Shown here one piece after another: positions 8,952 through 17,438 of a DNA stretch of 45,357 nt. The position numbers and the translations under genes are program-made. The DNA comes from Acetatifactor sp. (lineage in GTDB: Bacteria; Bacillota; Clostridia; Lachnospirales; Lachnospiraceae): NCBI GenBank assembly GCA_016293615.1, contig JAEDDX010000015.1, positions 1-45,357 on the forward strand, given 5' to 3'. The notes under the pieces are model-generated. The model was not told the origin of the DNA. It searched no databases and worked only from the letters and a program-made list of their open reading frames with translations. Every line of letters begins with the position of its first letter. Positions within the stretch are counted from its first letter, which is position 1.

Positions 8952-9156
8952 CGTCAAACTCCTCCAGACATCCGTCTTCCGTAATCTTCAGAACCTTTTT
9001 TTCCACACGATCGATCTGCTCGTTGCATTGCTTCAAAAGGGTCATTCCCTCCATGTATACTTGAAAGGCCTCCTCCAACGGGATATCCTCTTTCTCCAGC
9101 AACCGAATGGATTCCTCCAGTTTTGCGAAATTCTCTTCCAGTCCTAACTGCTCCAT
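8938..9156 (-). CDS. xseB: Exodeoxyribonuclease VII small subunit
   Basis: 72-aa helical small subunit of exonuclease VII, the single-strand-specific nuclease formed with XseA. The family pattern is clear: FAKLEESIRLLEKEDIPLEE then AFQVYMEGMTLLKQCNEQI. I start at the ATG at 9156, with AGGA 9 nt upstream. An in-frame GTG at 9204 overlaps the xseA stop (GTGA) and would add 16 atypical residues. It follows xseA and overlaps ispA. Confidence 0.93.
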   Translation of the reverse strand: MEQLGLEENFAKLEESIRLLEKEDIPLEEAFQVYMEGMTLLKQCNEQIDRVEKKVLKITEDGCLEEFDGGEQ

Positions 9157-9200
9157 GGCAAACCATCCTTTCCGCGCCCTATCAAGCGCATACGATGTTC

Positions 9201-10421
9201 TCACACGCTCTGCTCAAATGTTCCTACGCTCTTCACTTCCGCCGTTGCATAACCGTCGCTGACCCGGATCGAAATGACCTGCCCGGGATGCATCTGCCCG
9301 ACAGCGCGGATATTGTGTCCGTTCTCATCCGTGACATAGGAATAGCCGCTGCACAGCTTCTCCAGGGGAGAACGGCCCTTCAGCCTCTCCGCGCAGACCG
9401 CCATCCTGTGGCGTCTGTCCTGTAAGATCGCTCTCATGCGGTCGTTCAACTGCTCCTCCAGTCGAAGTACAGTCATTTTCTTCTCCCGGATCGAAGAAGC
9501 CGGACTGCCGGCCCGAAGCAGCGCCTCAAGCTTCGAAAGCCGTAGCCTCTGCTCTTTGATCCTGCGCTGCATCAGTGCCTGCATTGTCAGCGCATACTCC
9601 TGTATATCGCCCATAATCTCGCGGACATCTGTCACCGCAAGCTCTGCCGCCGCAGAGGGGGTTGGTGCCCGCAGATCGGACACATAGTCAATGATCGTGG
9701 TATCCGTCTCATGTCCGACTGCCGAAATGATGGGGACACTACAGTCAAACACTGCCTGTGCGACCTCTTTTTCATTAAAGGCCCACAGATCCTCGATGGA
9801 ACCGCCGCCGCGGCCGACGATCATCACATCCACGCCGATATGCTCCAGGACACGGATGCCTTCCACAATACTCGGAACCGCATATGCTCCCTGCACGATT
9901 GCCGGATATAAAATAATCTGCACATACGGATTTCGCCTGTGTGCAATCTGAATGATATCACGCACAGCCGCCCCGGTATCTGCAGTCACGATGCCAAGCG
10001 TTCTGATATACTTGGGAATCGGCTTCTTGTACTCCGCCGAGAACACGCCCGCTTCCTCAAGCTCACGCTTCAGGCGCTCAAATTGTTCGTACAAGAGTCC
10101 GTTGCCGTCCAACACGATCTGCTTCGCATACAGCTGGTATTTGCCGTCCCTCTCGTATACATCCACAGTACCGCCCACGATGACCTGCTGGCCTTCCGCC
10201 AGACGAAAAGAAAGACCCGTTCGGTTGCCTGCGAACATGACGCAGTTTACCACTCCCTTAGGGTCCTTTAATGTAAAATAAATATGCCCCGATGCATGGT
10301 ATTTACAGTTGCTGACCTCCCCTTTGACAAGGATGGACTGCAACCTGTACTCCTGCGCAAACATATTTTTGATATATGAATTCAGTTGTCCTACCGTATA
10401 TACTGTCCGAATTTTAATCAC
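9201..10421 (-). CDS. xseA: Exodeoxyribonuclease VII large subunit
   Basis: Catalytic subunit of exonuclease VII, which trims single-stranded DNA. 406 aa, normal. The N-terminal OB-fold (residues about 1-100) includes VKGEVSNCKYHASGHIYFTLKD. The catalytic domain has IVGRGGGSIEDLWAFNEKEV and SAVGHETDTTIIDYVSDLRA. It is followed by a long coiled coil and a C-terminal SPLEKLCSGYSYVTDENG-type tail. The start is GTG and overlaps the end of nusB by 8 bp. Confidence 0.96.
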   Translation of the reverse strand: MIKIRTVYTVGQLNSYIKNMFAQEYRLQSILVKGEVSNCKYHASGHIYFTLKDPKGVVNCVMFAGNRTGLSFRLAEGQQVIVGGTVDVYERDGKYQLYAKQIVLDGNGLLYEQFERLKRELEEAGVFSAEYKKPIPKYIRTLGIVTADTGAAVRDIIQIAHRRNPYVQIILYPAIVQGAYAVPSIVEGIRVLEHIGVDVMIVGRGGGSIEDLWAFNEKEVAQAVFDCSVPIISAVGHETDTTIIDYVSDLRAPTPSAAAELAVTDVREIMGDIQEYALTMQALMQRRIKEQRLRLSKLEALLRAGSPASSIREKKMTVLRLEEQLNDRMRAILQDRRHRMAVCAERLKGRSPLEKLCSGYSYVTDENGHNIRAVGQMHPGQVISIRVSDGYATAEVKSVGTFEQSV

Positions 10422-10824
10422 CCAGCTTCATAATTTTTCCCAGGATCGCATTGACGAAACCGCCGGAATTCTCCTGACCGTACTTCTTCGCGATCTCAAC
10501 CGCCTCATCGATCGCAACTCCGCCCGGAATATCGTCGTCATAGCGGATCTCATAGACTGCCAGTCTGAGTGCGGTCAATTCCACCTTGCCCATACGCGCG
10601 GTATTCCATCCTTCCGTATTGTCGTTGATCAGCTGATCGATCTGCGGCAGCTTCTCCATCACAAGATCCGCACGGTTTCTGATGTATTCTGCAGTCTTCT
10701 GATCCATGTTTTCTTCGCTGTTCTCAACGAAAAGTCTCGCCTGCTCCGGCATATCCTGCGGAGCATGAAATTCTACCCGGAATAAGAACAGAAAAACCTG
10801 TTCTCTCAGTTCATGTCGTCCCAT
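10414..10824 (-). CDS. nusB: Transcription antitermination factor NusB
   Basis: 136-aa all-helical protein of the rRNA antitermination complex (with NusE/S10 binding boxA RNA). The RNA-binding arginine-rich start (GRHELREQVFLFLFR) and the C-terminal VAIDEAVEIAKKYGQENSGGFVNAILG signature are both intact. AAGGGA precedes the ATG. It lies 18 bp after the Asp23 gene and overlaps xseA, as in other Firmicutes, except that folD is absent between nusB and xseA. Confidence 0.95.
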   Translation of the reverse strand: MGRHELREQVFLFLFRVEFHAPQDMPEQARLFVENSEENMDQKTAEYIRNRADLVMEKLPQIDQLINDNTEGWNTARMGKVELTALRLAVYEIRYDDDIPGGVAIDEAVEIAKKYGQENSGGFVNAILGKIMKLGD

Positions 10825-10842
10825 TGTTTTATCCCTTGTTGT

Positions 10843-11217
10843 TTACTTTACTTTAATATTCACGATGCGAATATTGACATCGGTGCAGTTCAGACCGGTC
10901 ATGTTCTCAACGGCATTCTTGATCTTCGTCTGAATCATCTGACAGGTTGCCGGAATGTTATAGCCGTAGTCCATGGAAATTGCAATGGAAACTTTCACGG
11001 AATCCTCGGAAATCACTACTTTGACTCCCTTGGTCAGCTTCTTTACTCCGACCTTGCTCATCAGCTCATTGCTGATATTTCCGGCCATAGTGTTGACGCC
11101 CTCAACCTCAGCGGCTGCCAGGGAAGCGATCATGGCAACCACATCGTCTGCGATCTGTACCACACCCACATTGGCCTCTTCCTTTAATACAACAGAATTC
11201 TTTATCTCTTTTTCCAT
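10843..11217 (-). CDS. Asp23/Gls24 family envelope stress protein (YqhY-like)
   Basis: 124-aa Asp23 (DUF322) protein, ortholog by position of B. subtilis yqhY upstream of nusB. Visible: IADDVVAMIASLAAAEVEGV, the Asp23 N-terminal signature, then VKVVISEDSVKVSIAISMDYGYNIP. Relatives are membrane-surface-associated, and yqhY has been linked to fatty-acid/acetyl-CoA carboxylase control; the exact role here is unknown. The ATG at 11217 follows AGGAGG by 8 nt, favoured over an upstream in-frame start. It is the first gene of the operon running to recN. Confidence 0.93.
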   Translation of the reverse strand: MEKEIKNSVVLKEEANVGVVQIADDVVAMIASLAAAEVEGVNTMAGNISNELMSKVGVKKLTKGVKVVISEDSVKVSIAISMDYGYNIPATCQMIQTKIKNAVENMTGLNCTDVNIRIVNIKVK

Positions 11218-11315
11218 CTGAATAACCTCCTGATGAATCGTATTCCTTCCTAAACATGATACGCCAAACCAATATCTGCACAATCCAAAATTGCCTGTAC
11301 GGATATCCTTGTGAT

Positions 11316-11344
11316 ATTATACCACACTCCTCAGCTGTTTGTCA
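11316..11344 (-). promoter_or_regulatory. Sigma-A type promoter of the asp23-recN operon
   Basis: Minus strand: TGACAA (11339-11344), 17-nt spacer, TATAAT (11316-11321). The -35 overlaps the last codons of the upstream lipoprotein gene (stop at 11331). A leader of about 90 nt would precede the Asp23 start at 11217. Confidence 0.65.
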
Positions 11345-12689
11345 TCCAAAATGTCAGTATCATAAGAGCATCGTTTTGGGTATATGTCACCTTTTTCCCG
11401 GAATCCGGGAGAAATTGAAACAGTGCGCCTTCCGAAATCAGTTTGTTTTTCATCTCTTCATAACAGTCTGCCGTCAGGCATTTCAGGGTGACCATATCCT
11501 CTTCGGATCTCAAGAGTCTCTCAAGCTGTTCCTCGTCATAGGAGGAAAACAAGGCTCCGTGTCTGGTATAGTAATTGGCCTCTCTGCTGTCGCAGACCGG
11601 AAGGGGCGTCTCCCCGTTCGGCACATGCGTCTGTTCCAGCTCAGCCGTTGTGAGGTTGAGATAATCGTAAATCATCTCCACAGCATTCTCGTCCGCCGTC
11701 TGCGGATTCCCGTCTCCCCAGGTCGCATCCAGATAATAGAACGCGCCGTCAATCTCTGTCAGGTTCCATGCATGCCGCTGGTTTGTATCCGTCGAACCCA
11801 GTACCACGGCGCAGTTGACACCCATTTTGTTTAACAGATACTGCACTGTCCTCGCATAGCCCAGACAGACCGAGCTGTGGTTGACCAATACGGAATAGAT
11901 GCTCTGATTGTCAGGCGCGGCCATATCGTACACCGTATTGCGGATGATCGTTTCGTACACATACTCCGTCTTCTCATACTGGTCGGCGTCCTCGGGGATT
12001 CCGCTCAATATCTGTTCTGCGGCATCGTCTATCTCCTGCTTTCGAAGCGCCGCCTCCGTGTCGGAAATCGTATAGCAGCCGGAAAAGGTAAACCCGGTCG
12101 TTACCGCTCCCCTGGTGTACTTCGTATAATTGAACGCTTCCACATAAAAGAGCTCCGGGTGATCATCCATGACGCACTGGAATACTTTCTTGAGTGTCTC
12201 CTCATCACAGCCCTTCGAAAGAGGGCCCGCATCCAGCTTTACTCCCGTGCGAAATGCTCCGAGGATATCCAGTATATTCTGATACCAGACTTTCTCCGGC
12301 TCGCTCAGAAACTGGTACGAATAGGCGTAGCAATCCCGGTCCGCAAAGGAGCCGGCTGATTCCTGCTGCTTAGGTTCCTCCCAAGGTGCTTCACTTACTT
12401 GACTGTCCGAGTCAAAGCCATCCTCCTGCCTCTCGCTTACCTCCTCCGGGGCAGCAGAGCTCTCCTCCCTCGTCTCACTGAAACTTCCAGGGGAAGCTTT
12501 GCTCTCTTCCTTCGTCTCATCAAAGCTCACCGGGGAAGTCACGCTCTCATCCTCATAAGAGCTCTCAATTCCCGGGCTTTCACCTGTTGCAGGGAATCCG
12601 ACCGGCTCTGCAGGGCTTCCGCATCCGCACAGCCACAGCAGATTCAGGCACAGCCCAAGAACCGGCACATATACTGCTTTCTTCCTCAT
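11331..12689 (-). CDS. Secreted lipoprotein with transglutaminase-like domain
   Basis: 452-aa predicted lipoprotein: basic start, hydrophobic segment and lipobox LCGC (Cys23). A long Ser/Glu/Pro-rich linker (about residues 25-115) has an internal repeat of the form SFDETKEES/SFSETREES. The C-terminal half is a transglutaminase-like (papain-fold) domain with the triad Cys in SSVCLGYA, His in RHAWN and Asp in YYLDATWGD. Such proteins may act as peptidases, amidases or cell-wall cross-linkers, and substrates cannot be inferred. It follows prfC by 13 bp with AAGGAGA before the ATG, so it is probably co-transcribed. Function in spore or wall biology would be a guess. Confidence 0.85.
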   Translation of the reverse strand: MRKKAVYVPVLGLCLNLLWLCGCGSPAEPVGFPATGESPGIESSYEDESVTSPVSFDETKEESKASPGSFSETREESSAAPEEVSERQEDGFDSDSQVSEAPWEEPKQQESAGSFADRDCYAYSYQFLSEPEKVWYQNILDILGAFRTGVKLDAGPLSKGCDEETLKKVFQCVMDDHPELFYVEAFNYTKYTRGAVTTGFTFSGCYTISDTEAALRKQEIDDAAEQILSGIPEDADQYEKTEYVYETIIRNTVYDMAAPDNQSIYSVLVNHSSVCLGYARTVQYLLNKMGVNCAVVLGSTDTNQRHAWNLTEIDGAFYYLDATWGDGNPQTADENAVEMIYDYLNLTTAELEQTHVPNGETPLPVCDSREANYYTRHGALFSSYDEEQLERLLRSEEDMVTLKCLTADCYEEMKNKLISEGALFQFLPDSGKKVTYTQNDALMILTFWMTNS

Positions 12690-12702
12690 CCCGTCTCCTT
12701 GC

Positions 12703-14298
12703 TTAGTTTCTGGAAAACTCTGTCAGAACCAATCCTTTGTTTCTGTCAAGTGTCATGCCGATGCTCCATGCGTTGACAAAGAGAAGCAGCGGATTGCCCT
12801 TCATATCCTTAACCTTCTTCATATCGGAAGTACCTGTCAGCTTCGCGATGTCTACCTCATCCTTATTCTCGATCCAACGGATATGCTCATAAGGGAGTGT
12901 CTCAAGGCGAATCTCAACATTGTATTCATTTTGAAGTCTGTACTTGAGCACATCAAACTGCAGCACACCTACCACGCCGACAATGATCTCCTCCAGACCG
13001 GAGTTGAACTCCTGGAAAATCTGAATGGCACCTTCCTGCGCAATCTGTTCGATTCCTTTGACAAACTGCTTTCTCTTCATGGTATCCATCTGTCTGACTC
13101 TTGCGAAATGCTCGGGGGCAAAGGTCGGGATACCCTCGTAGCGGATCTTATCCTTCGGCATGCAGATGGTATCGCCGATGGAGAAGATACCGGGGTCGAA
13201 TACGCCGATAATATCGCCGGCGTATGCCTCGCTCAGAATCTTCCTCTCATCCGCCATGATCTGCTGAGGCTGGGAAAGGCGCATCACCTTATTCCCCTGC
13301 ACATGGCGAACCTCCATATTGGCGTCAAACCTGCCGGAACAGATTCTCATGAAAGCGATACGGTCTCTGTGCGCTTTGTTCATATTTGCCTGGATCTTAA
13401 AGACAAAGGCTGAGAAGTCCGTCTCATTCGGGTCTATCATGCCGCTCTCCGCCCTTCTGGGGAGGGGAGGCGTTGTCATTCTGAGGAAATGCTGCAGGAA
13501 CACCTCGACGCCGAAGTTCGTCAGGGCAGAGCCGAAGCAGACCGGGGTCAGTTTGCCGGCGCGTACCTGCTCGAGATCAAACTCAGCGCTTGCACCGTCC
13601 AACAGTTCAATCTCCTCCAACAGTTTGTCCGCTGCGGCGTCACCGATACAGGCGCGAAGATCTGCCTCGTTCTCCACAGGAATCTCTGTCGCATGGCCTT
13701 CCTTCGTACCCTTCTCGGTATCCGAATAAGAGATGACGCACTTCTTCTCCCTGTCGTAGACGCCCTTGAATTCCTTGCCCGAGCCGATGGGCCAGTTCAC
13801 GGGACAGGTTGCAATTCCCAGTTCCTTCTCGATTTCATCCAGAAGATCAAAGGTATCGTTGGCGTCGCGGTCCAGCTTATTGATGAAGGTGAAAATAGGA
13901 ATGCCTCTCATACCGCAGACCTTGAACAGTTTTCTGGTCTGTGCCTCAACACCCTTGGAGGCATCGATCACCATGACCGCCGAATCGGCCGCCATCAGGG
14001 TTCGATAGGTATCCTCCGAGAAATCCTGGTGTCCCGGGGTATCCAGAATATTGATGCAATAGCCGTCGTATTCAAACTGCAGCACTGAGGAGGTCACGGA
14101 AATACCTCTCTCCTTCTCTATCTCCATCCAGTCAGATACCGCGTGTCTTGCCGTTGCCTTACCCTTGACACTTCCGGCCAGATTGATTGCTCCGCCGTAG
14201 AGCAGGAATTTCTCCGTCAATGTCGTCTTACCGGCATCGGGGTGGGAAATAATCGCAAAGGTTCGTCTGCGGTTGATCTCTTCTGTATAGTTGCTCAT
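12703..14298 (-). CDS. prfC: Peptide chain release factor 3
   Basis: GTPase that recycles RF1/RF2 from the ribosome after termination. G-domain motifs: ISHPDAGKTTLTEKFLL (P-loop), DTPGHQDFSEDTYRTL (G3) and FINKLDRDANDTFDLLDE (G4). The RF3-type C-terminal domains follow, ending VLTEFSRN; length 531 aa. The ATG at 14298 lies 8 nt after GGAGG; an in-frame ATG five codons upstream overlaps the ribosome site. It lies 29 bp after deoB. Confidence 0.96.
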   Translation of the reverse strand: MSNYTEEINRRRTFAIISHPDAGKTTLTEKFLLYGGAINLAGSVKGKATARHAVSDWMEIEKERGISVTSSVLQFEYDGYCINILDTPGHQDFSEDTYRTLMAADSAVMVIDASKGVEAQTRKLFKVCGMRGIPIFTFINKLDRDANDTFDLLDEIEKELGIATCPVNWPIGSGKEFKGVYDREKKCVISYSDTEKGTKEGHATEIPVENEADLRACIGDAAADKLLEEIELLDGASAEFDLEQVRAGKLTPVCFGSALTNFGVEVFLQHFLRMTTPPLPRRAESGMIDPNETDFSAFVFKIQANMNKAHRDRIAFMRICSGRFDANMEVRHVQGNKVMRLSQPQQIMADERKILSEAYAGDIIGVFDPGIFSIGDTICMPKDKIRYEGIPTFAPEHFARVRQMDTMKRKQFVKGIEQIAQEGAIQIFQEFNSGLEEIIVGVVGVLQFDVLKYRLQNEYNVEIRLETLPYEHIRWIENKDEVDIAKLTGTSDMKKVKDMKGNPLLLFVNAWSIGMTLDRNKGLVLTEFSRN

Positions 14299-14327
14299 AA
14301 AAACATCCTCCAAAATCCGTTATCCTG

Positions 14328-15506
14328 TTATTGTCTGGATTCCTTCCGTGCGGACAGCATTCCCTCCGCCTCGAATTCAGGCACAACACCAAAGTATTGT
14401 AACACAGAAGCCCCTATGTCTGCAAAGGTTTTCCTTGTTCCGAGGTTTTCCGGCTCCACTTTTTCGCCAAACATCAAAAAAGGAGTATACTCTCTGGTGT
14501 GATCCGTGGTCGCCGTATAGGAAGGGTCGCATCCGTGGTCAGCCGTGATCATCAGACAATCGTCCGGACGGAGCAGACTCATTATCTCGGGAAGCTTTTC
14601 ATCGAAGTAGGCCAATGCCTTCGCATAGCCGTCCACATCCCTTCTGTGCCCGTAAAGCATGTCATAATCAACCAGATTGACAAACAACAGCCCCTCAAAA
14701 TCCTTCTTGAGATACTCCAGAGTCTTCTCGATTCCTTCTGCATTGTCCTTCGTATAGGTGTATTCCGTAATACCCTTCCCTGCGAAGATATCATAGATTT
14801 TTCCGACGGATATCACGGAATACCCGCTCTGCTTCAGCTGGTCGAGCATGGTCGTTTCGGCAGGCTCCAGGGAGAAGTCATGCCTTCCGGCCGTTCTCTC
14901 ATAAGGGCCTCCCGCCGGCCCGATAAAGGGTCTTGCGATCACCCGTCCCACGCCATGTTTTCCCTGCAATATGTTTCTGGCGATCCTGCAGTATTCATAC
15001 AATCGTTCCCGCGAAACGATCTCCTCGTGAGCCGCAATCTGAAATACGCTGTCAGCGGAAGTATACACGATCAAATCTCCGGTTTTCATATGTTCATCCC
15101 CGTAATCGGCGATCACCTTTGTGCCGGAATACGGCCGATTACAGAGCACGCCGCGACCCGTTTCCCTGACAAAGGCACTGATAACCTCCTCCGGAAAACC
15201 GTCCGGGTAAGTCGGAAGCGGTTCCTCTGAGCGGATGCCCGCGATCTCCCAATGTCCGATGGTGGTATCCTTTCCGCGGGAACGCTCCTCCATTCTTGCG
15301 AATGCGGCAGTCGGTTTTGGGACGCGTTCTCCCACCTCCACGCCGTCAATGTTGAAAAGCCCCATCTTTGCCAGATTCGGCATATGAAAATAAGGACTTC
15401 GGGATACAGCACGCAGGGTATTCACGTCTATGTCGCCATACCCGGCTGCATCCCTCATCCCACCGATACCGAAACTGTCCAGAACAATTAATACGACTCG
15501 CTTCAT
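14328..15506 (-). CDS. deoB: Phosphopentomutase
   Basis: Interconverts (deoxy)ribose 1- and 5-phosphate in nucleoside salvage. At 392 aa it has typical length. It belongs to the alkaline-phosphatase superfamily: metal-binding Asp in VLDSFGIGGMRDA, the catalytic Thr region in GKDTTIGHWEIAG, and the metal ligands in MITADHGCDPSYTATTDHTR. Its operon partner appears to be prfC. A plausible promoter lies at 15562-15590. Confidence 0.96.
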   Translation of the reverse strand: MKRVVLIVLDSFGIGGMRDAAGYGDIDVNTLRAVSRSPYFHMPNLAKMGLFNIDGVEVGERVPKPTAAFARMEERSRGKDTTIGHWEIAGIRSEEPLPTYPDGFPEEVISAFVRETGRGVLCNRPYSGTKVIADYGDEHMKTGDLIVYTSADSVFQIAAHEEIVSRERLYEYCRIARNILQGKHGVGRVIARPFIGPAGGPYERTAGRHDFSLEPAETTMLDQLKQSGYSVISVGKIYDIFAGKGITEYTYTKDNAEGIEKTLEYLKKDFEGLLFVNLVDYDMLYGHRRDVDGYAKALAYFDEKLPEIMSLLRPDDCLMITADHGCDPSYTATTDHTREYTPFLMFGEKVEPENLGTRKTFADIGASVLQYFGVVPEFEAEGMLSARKESRQ

Positions 15507-15561
15507 GCCTTCTGACTCCCTTTCGCATTTTACTTACAGGATATTGTAAGCTTATCTGTTA

Positions 15562-15590
15562 AGTATAACACATTTATCGTAATACTAACA
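15562..15590 (-). promoter_or_regulatory. Putative promoter upstream of deoB
   Basis: Minus strand: TGTTAG (15585-15590), 17-nt spacer, TATACT (15562-15567). The -10 is strong and the -35 weak. It lies in the 113-bp gap between spoIIIAH and deoB, which otherwise holds only a weak hairpin (GGAAAA/TTTTCC near 15590-15604) that might end the spoIIIA transcript. Confidence 0.5.
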
Positions 15591-15619
15591 GGAAAAAGTT
15601 TTCCGTCCGATTACTTTCT

Positions 15620-16360
15620 TTACTGTACCACCGTACTGATGATGATTTTTTCAGGGCTGATGCCGGTCTTACGCTTGACGATATCCTCAATCTGTGCTCT
15701 GCTCGTATCATCCAAAACCGTTGCATTGACCACGACATCGGCCTCGTCGCCGTTGATGCTGACCACAATGTCCGAATACCCCTTTGCTTCCAGCAGGATC
15801 TCAGCTGCGGCCTCCTTTTCAGAGATGGTCGTCATCTGCACCATACAGTCAACAGCCGTCTGCTTCTGAATGTCCGTGAGCCCTTCACTGTTGATGATCT
15901 CCATGAGGGTCTCTTTATTTTTCGCACGGATCTGTTCCTTGATCAGCTTCGCATCCGAAAGAAGCGCCTCGCCGGAACCCGAGGTGTAGACTGCCTCGCC
16001 GGGGATCTCTCCCGCCTCCGGTGTCGCAGTTTTCTCCCCGTCGGCGGTCTGCATGCCATCCTCCAGATAATCCTCCACATAGAGCTTCTCTGTCTCGGAG
16101 TCGAGCCCTGCGATCTCATTGAGATCCGTCCAGGTCAGGTCCTCCTGCGACAGATCCAGCACTCCGTCCGCTATGTATTCCTGTCCTTTAGCAGCCGCCT
16201 GACCGCCTGCGCTGACTTCCTGCGCGTACGCCTCCTGCTTTCTGCTGCCGTCTGCCTCTTCTTTCGCCTGGGTTCCTGAGAACTGTAAATATGCCGCAAT
16301 CGCAATCATAATGGCAAGTGCTGTTATCATTAGCTGATTTTTCTTGATCAGGTTTTTCAC
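15620..16360 (-). CDS. spoIIIAH: Stage III sporulation protein AH
   Basis: Mother-cell membrane protein whose ectodomain binds forespore SpoIIQ, forming the channel across the intermembrane space. 246 aa; one N-terminal membrane helix (about residues 10-28), an acidic linker, and the YscJ/FliF-like ring-building domain at the C-terminus (KLIKEQIRAKNKETLMEII through SPEKIIISTVVQ). The start is GTG, 5 nt after AAGGGG. Last gene of the spoIIIA operon. Confidence 0.94.
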   Translation of the reverse strand: MKNLIKKNQLMITALAIMIAIAAYLQFSGTQAKEEADGSRKQEAYAQEVSAGGQAAAKGQEYIADGVLDLSQEDLTWTDLNEIAGLDSETEKLYVEDYLEDGMQTADGEKTATPEAGEIPGEAVYTSGSGEALLSDAKLIKEQIRAKNKETLMEIINSEGLTDIQKQTAVDCMVQMTTISEKEAAAEILLEAKGYSDIVVSINGDEADVVVNATVLDDTSRAQIEDIVKRKTGISPEKIIISTVVQ

Positions 16361-16422
16361 TTTTTCCCCTTCTCTCCCTTTTTTACTAGTTCATTGTATG
16401 TGTTCTTTTCCCATAATATGAT

Positions 16423-16920
16423 TTATTCCGGACGCATTCCGACCACCACGATTCTGTGCGCCTCAATTCCCAAAAGCGCCTCCGCAGAAGCAGTCAGCAT
16501 CCGGTTCACCTCCCCGTTTCCCGCGCCCTGCGCGACGATGAGCACCCCTTCCACCTTGGGCATCAGTGTCTTTTTCACGAAAGGGTCACTGTTTCCTGAC
16601 TGTGTCCGATATACCGACTCCGTTCCGTTCTGATCCTTTTCCACGACCCTCTCCAACGAGGTCTTCAGGGTAATCATCACTCTGACCCTCCCTACCCCTT
16701 TTATGGAGGAAAAGATCTCCTCAAGCCGCGTCTCCAGCTCTCCCCGATACTGTTCTTCCTCGCTGTCCTTCACAGGCGCTGCCTGCACGGGCGTCTGAAT
16801 TTCGGTCGCCTCCGCTTCCCTGCTGTCGCCGACAGGCAGCGCAATGACGAACAAAAGGATCCCTGCCAGCACTAACACGATCAGATTATCCTTCGTAAAC
16901 AGCTTCTTCATGTCCTTCAT
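16423..16920 (-). CDS. spoIIIAG: Stage III sporulation protein AG
   Basis: 165-aa membrane protein of the feeding-tube complex; homologs form large rings in the intermembrane space. One membrane segment (about residues 11-29) is followed by the ring domain with YRGELETRLEEIFSSIKGVG and RVRVMITLKTS, ending in ALLGIEAHRIVVVGM. The start overlaps the spoIIIAF stop as ATGA. 62 bp separate it from spoIIIAH. Confidence 0.93.
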   Translation of the reverse strand: MKDMKKLFTKDNLIVLVLAGILLFVIALPVGDSREAEATEIQTPVQAAPVKDSEEEQYRGELETRLEEIFSSIKGVGRVRVMITLKTSLERVVEKDQNGTESVYRTQSGNSDPFVKKTLMPKVEGVLIVAQGAGNGEVNRMLTASAEALLGIEAHRIVVVGMRPE

Positions 16921-17432
16921 TGTCCCTGCGCATCTCCCTTCTGCACATCTTCTTCCTGCGCTTCTCCTTTCTGTGTCTCTTCTTTCTGTGTCTCTTCTTT
17001 CTGTGTCTCTTCTTTCTGTGCCTCTTCTTTCTGTGCCTCTTCCTTCTGTGTCTCTTCCTTCCGCACGCCGTCCGCCGCAGCATCCTCAGACATCCCGGCT
17101 GCCTTTTCTTCTGCCTCCATCCTCCGGCCGATCTCCTCCATCGTCATTCGCTCAAGCAGCTCCTGCGCTTTCCTCTCATTTTCTGCAGCGCCCGGAAGCG
17201 TCCCGTCAAACATCCTCTGGTATTCCTCCACCACCCTGACCGAAAGCCTGCTGTCCTCACCCAGCAAAAAGCCTGTCAGAGGGATCATGAGCAACAGCAG
17301 AACCATCATACCGACCAACAGTTTGCAATATTTCTCATAACTTTCTTTCGGTCGGAAATGAACAATCGTCTGTGCACAGATCATGAAAATACCCATTTTG
17401 CAGATTGCCTGAAAAAAGATTCCCTGAAACAT
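16917..17432 (-). CDS. spoIIIAF: Stage III sporulation protein AF, with expanded repeat
   Basis: 171 aa: two N-terminal membrane helices (about residues 5-25 and 38-58), then a soluble part beginning SRLSVRVVEEYQRMFDG. The C-terminal third is a low-complexity tail of tandem pentapeptides of the QKEE(T/A) type, encoded by six near-identical 15-bp units at 16968-17057. The usual conserved C-terminal SpoIIIAF region is shortened or replaced by this tail. It ends overlapping spoIIIAG (ATGA). Identity rests on the helix pair and operon position more than on the tail. Confidence 0.88.
   Translation of the reverse strand: MFQGIFFQAICKMGIFMICAQTIVHFRPKESYEKYCKLLVGMMVLLLLMIPLTGFLLGEDSRLSVRVVEEYQRMFDGTLPGAAENERKAQELLERMTMEEIGRRMEAEEKAAGMSEDAAADGVRKEETQKEEAQKEEAQKEETQKEETQKEETQKGEAQEEDVQKGDAQGQ
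16968..17057 (-). repeat. 15-bp tandem repeats inside spoIIIAF
   Basis: Six consecutive 15-bp units (plus-strand form TTTCTGTGTCTCTTC with one or two variants) and a diverged flanking unit. They encode in-frame QKEET/QKEEA pentapeptides, so copy-number change keeps the frame. Likely prone to slippage. Confidence 0.9.
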
Positions 17433-17438
17433 ATCCTC

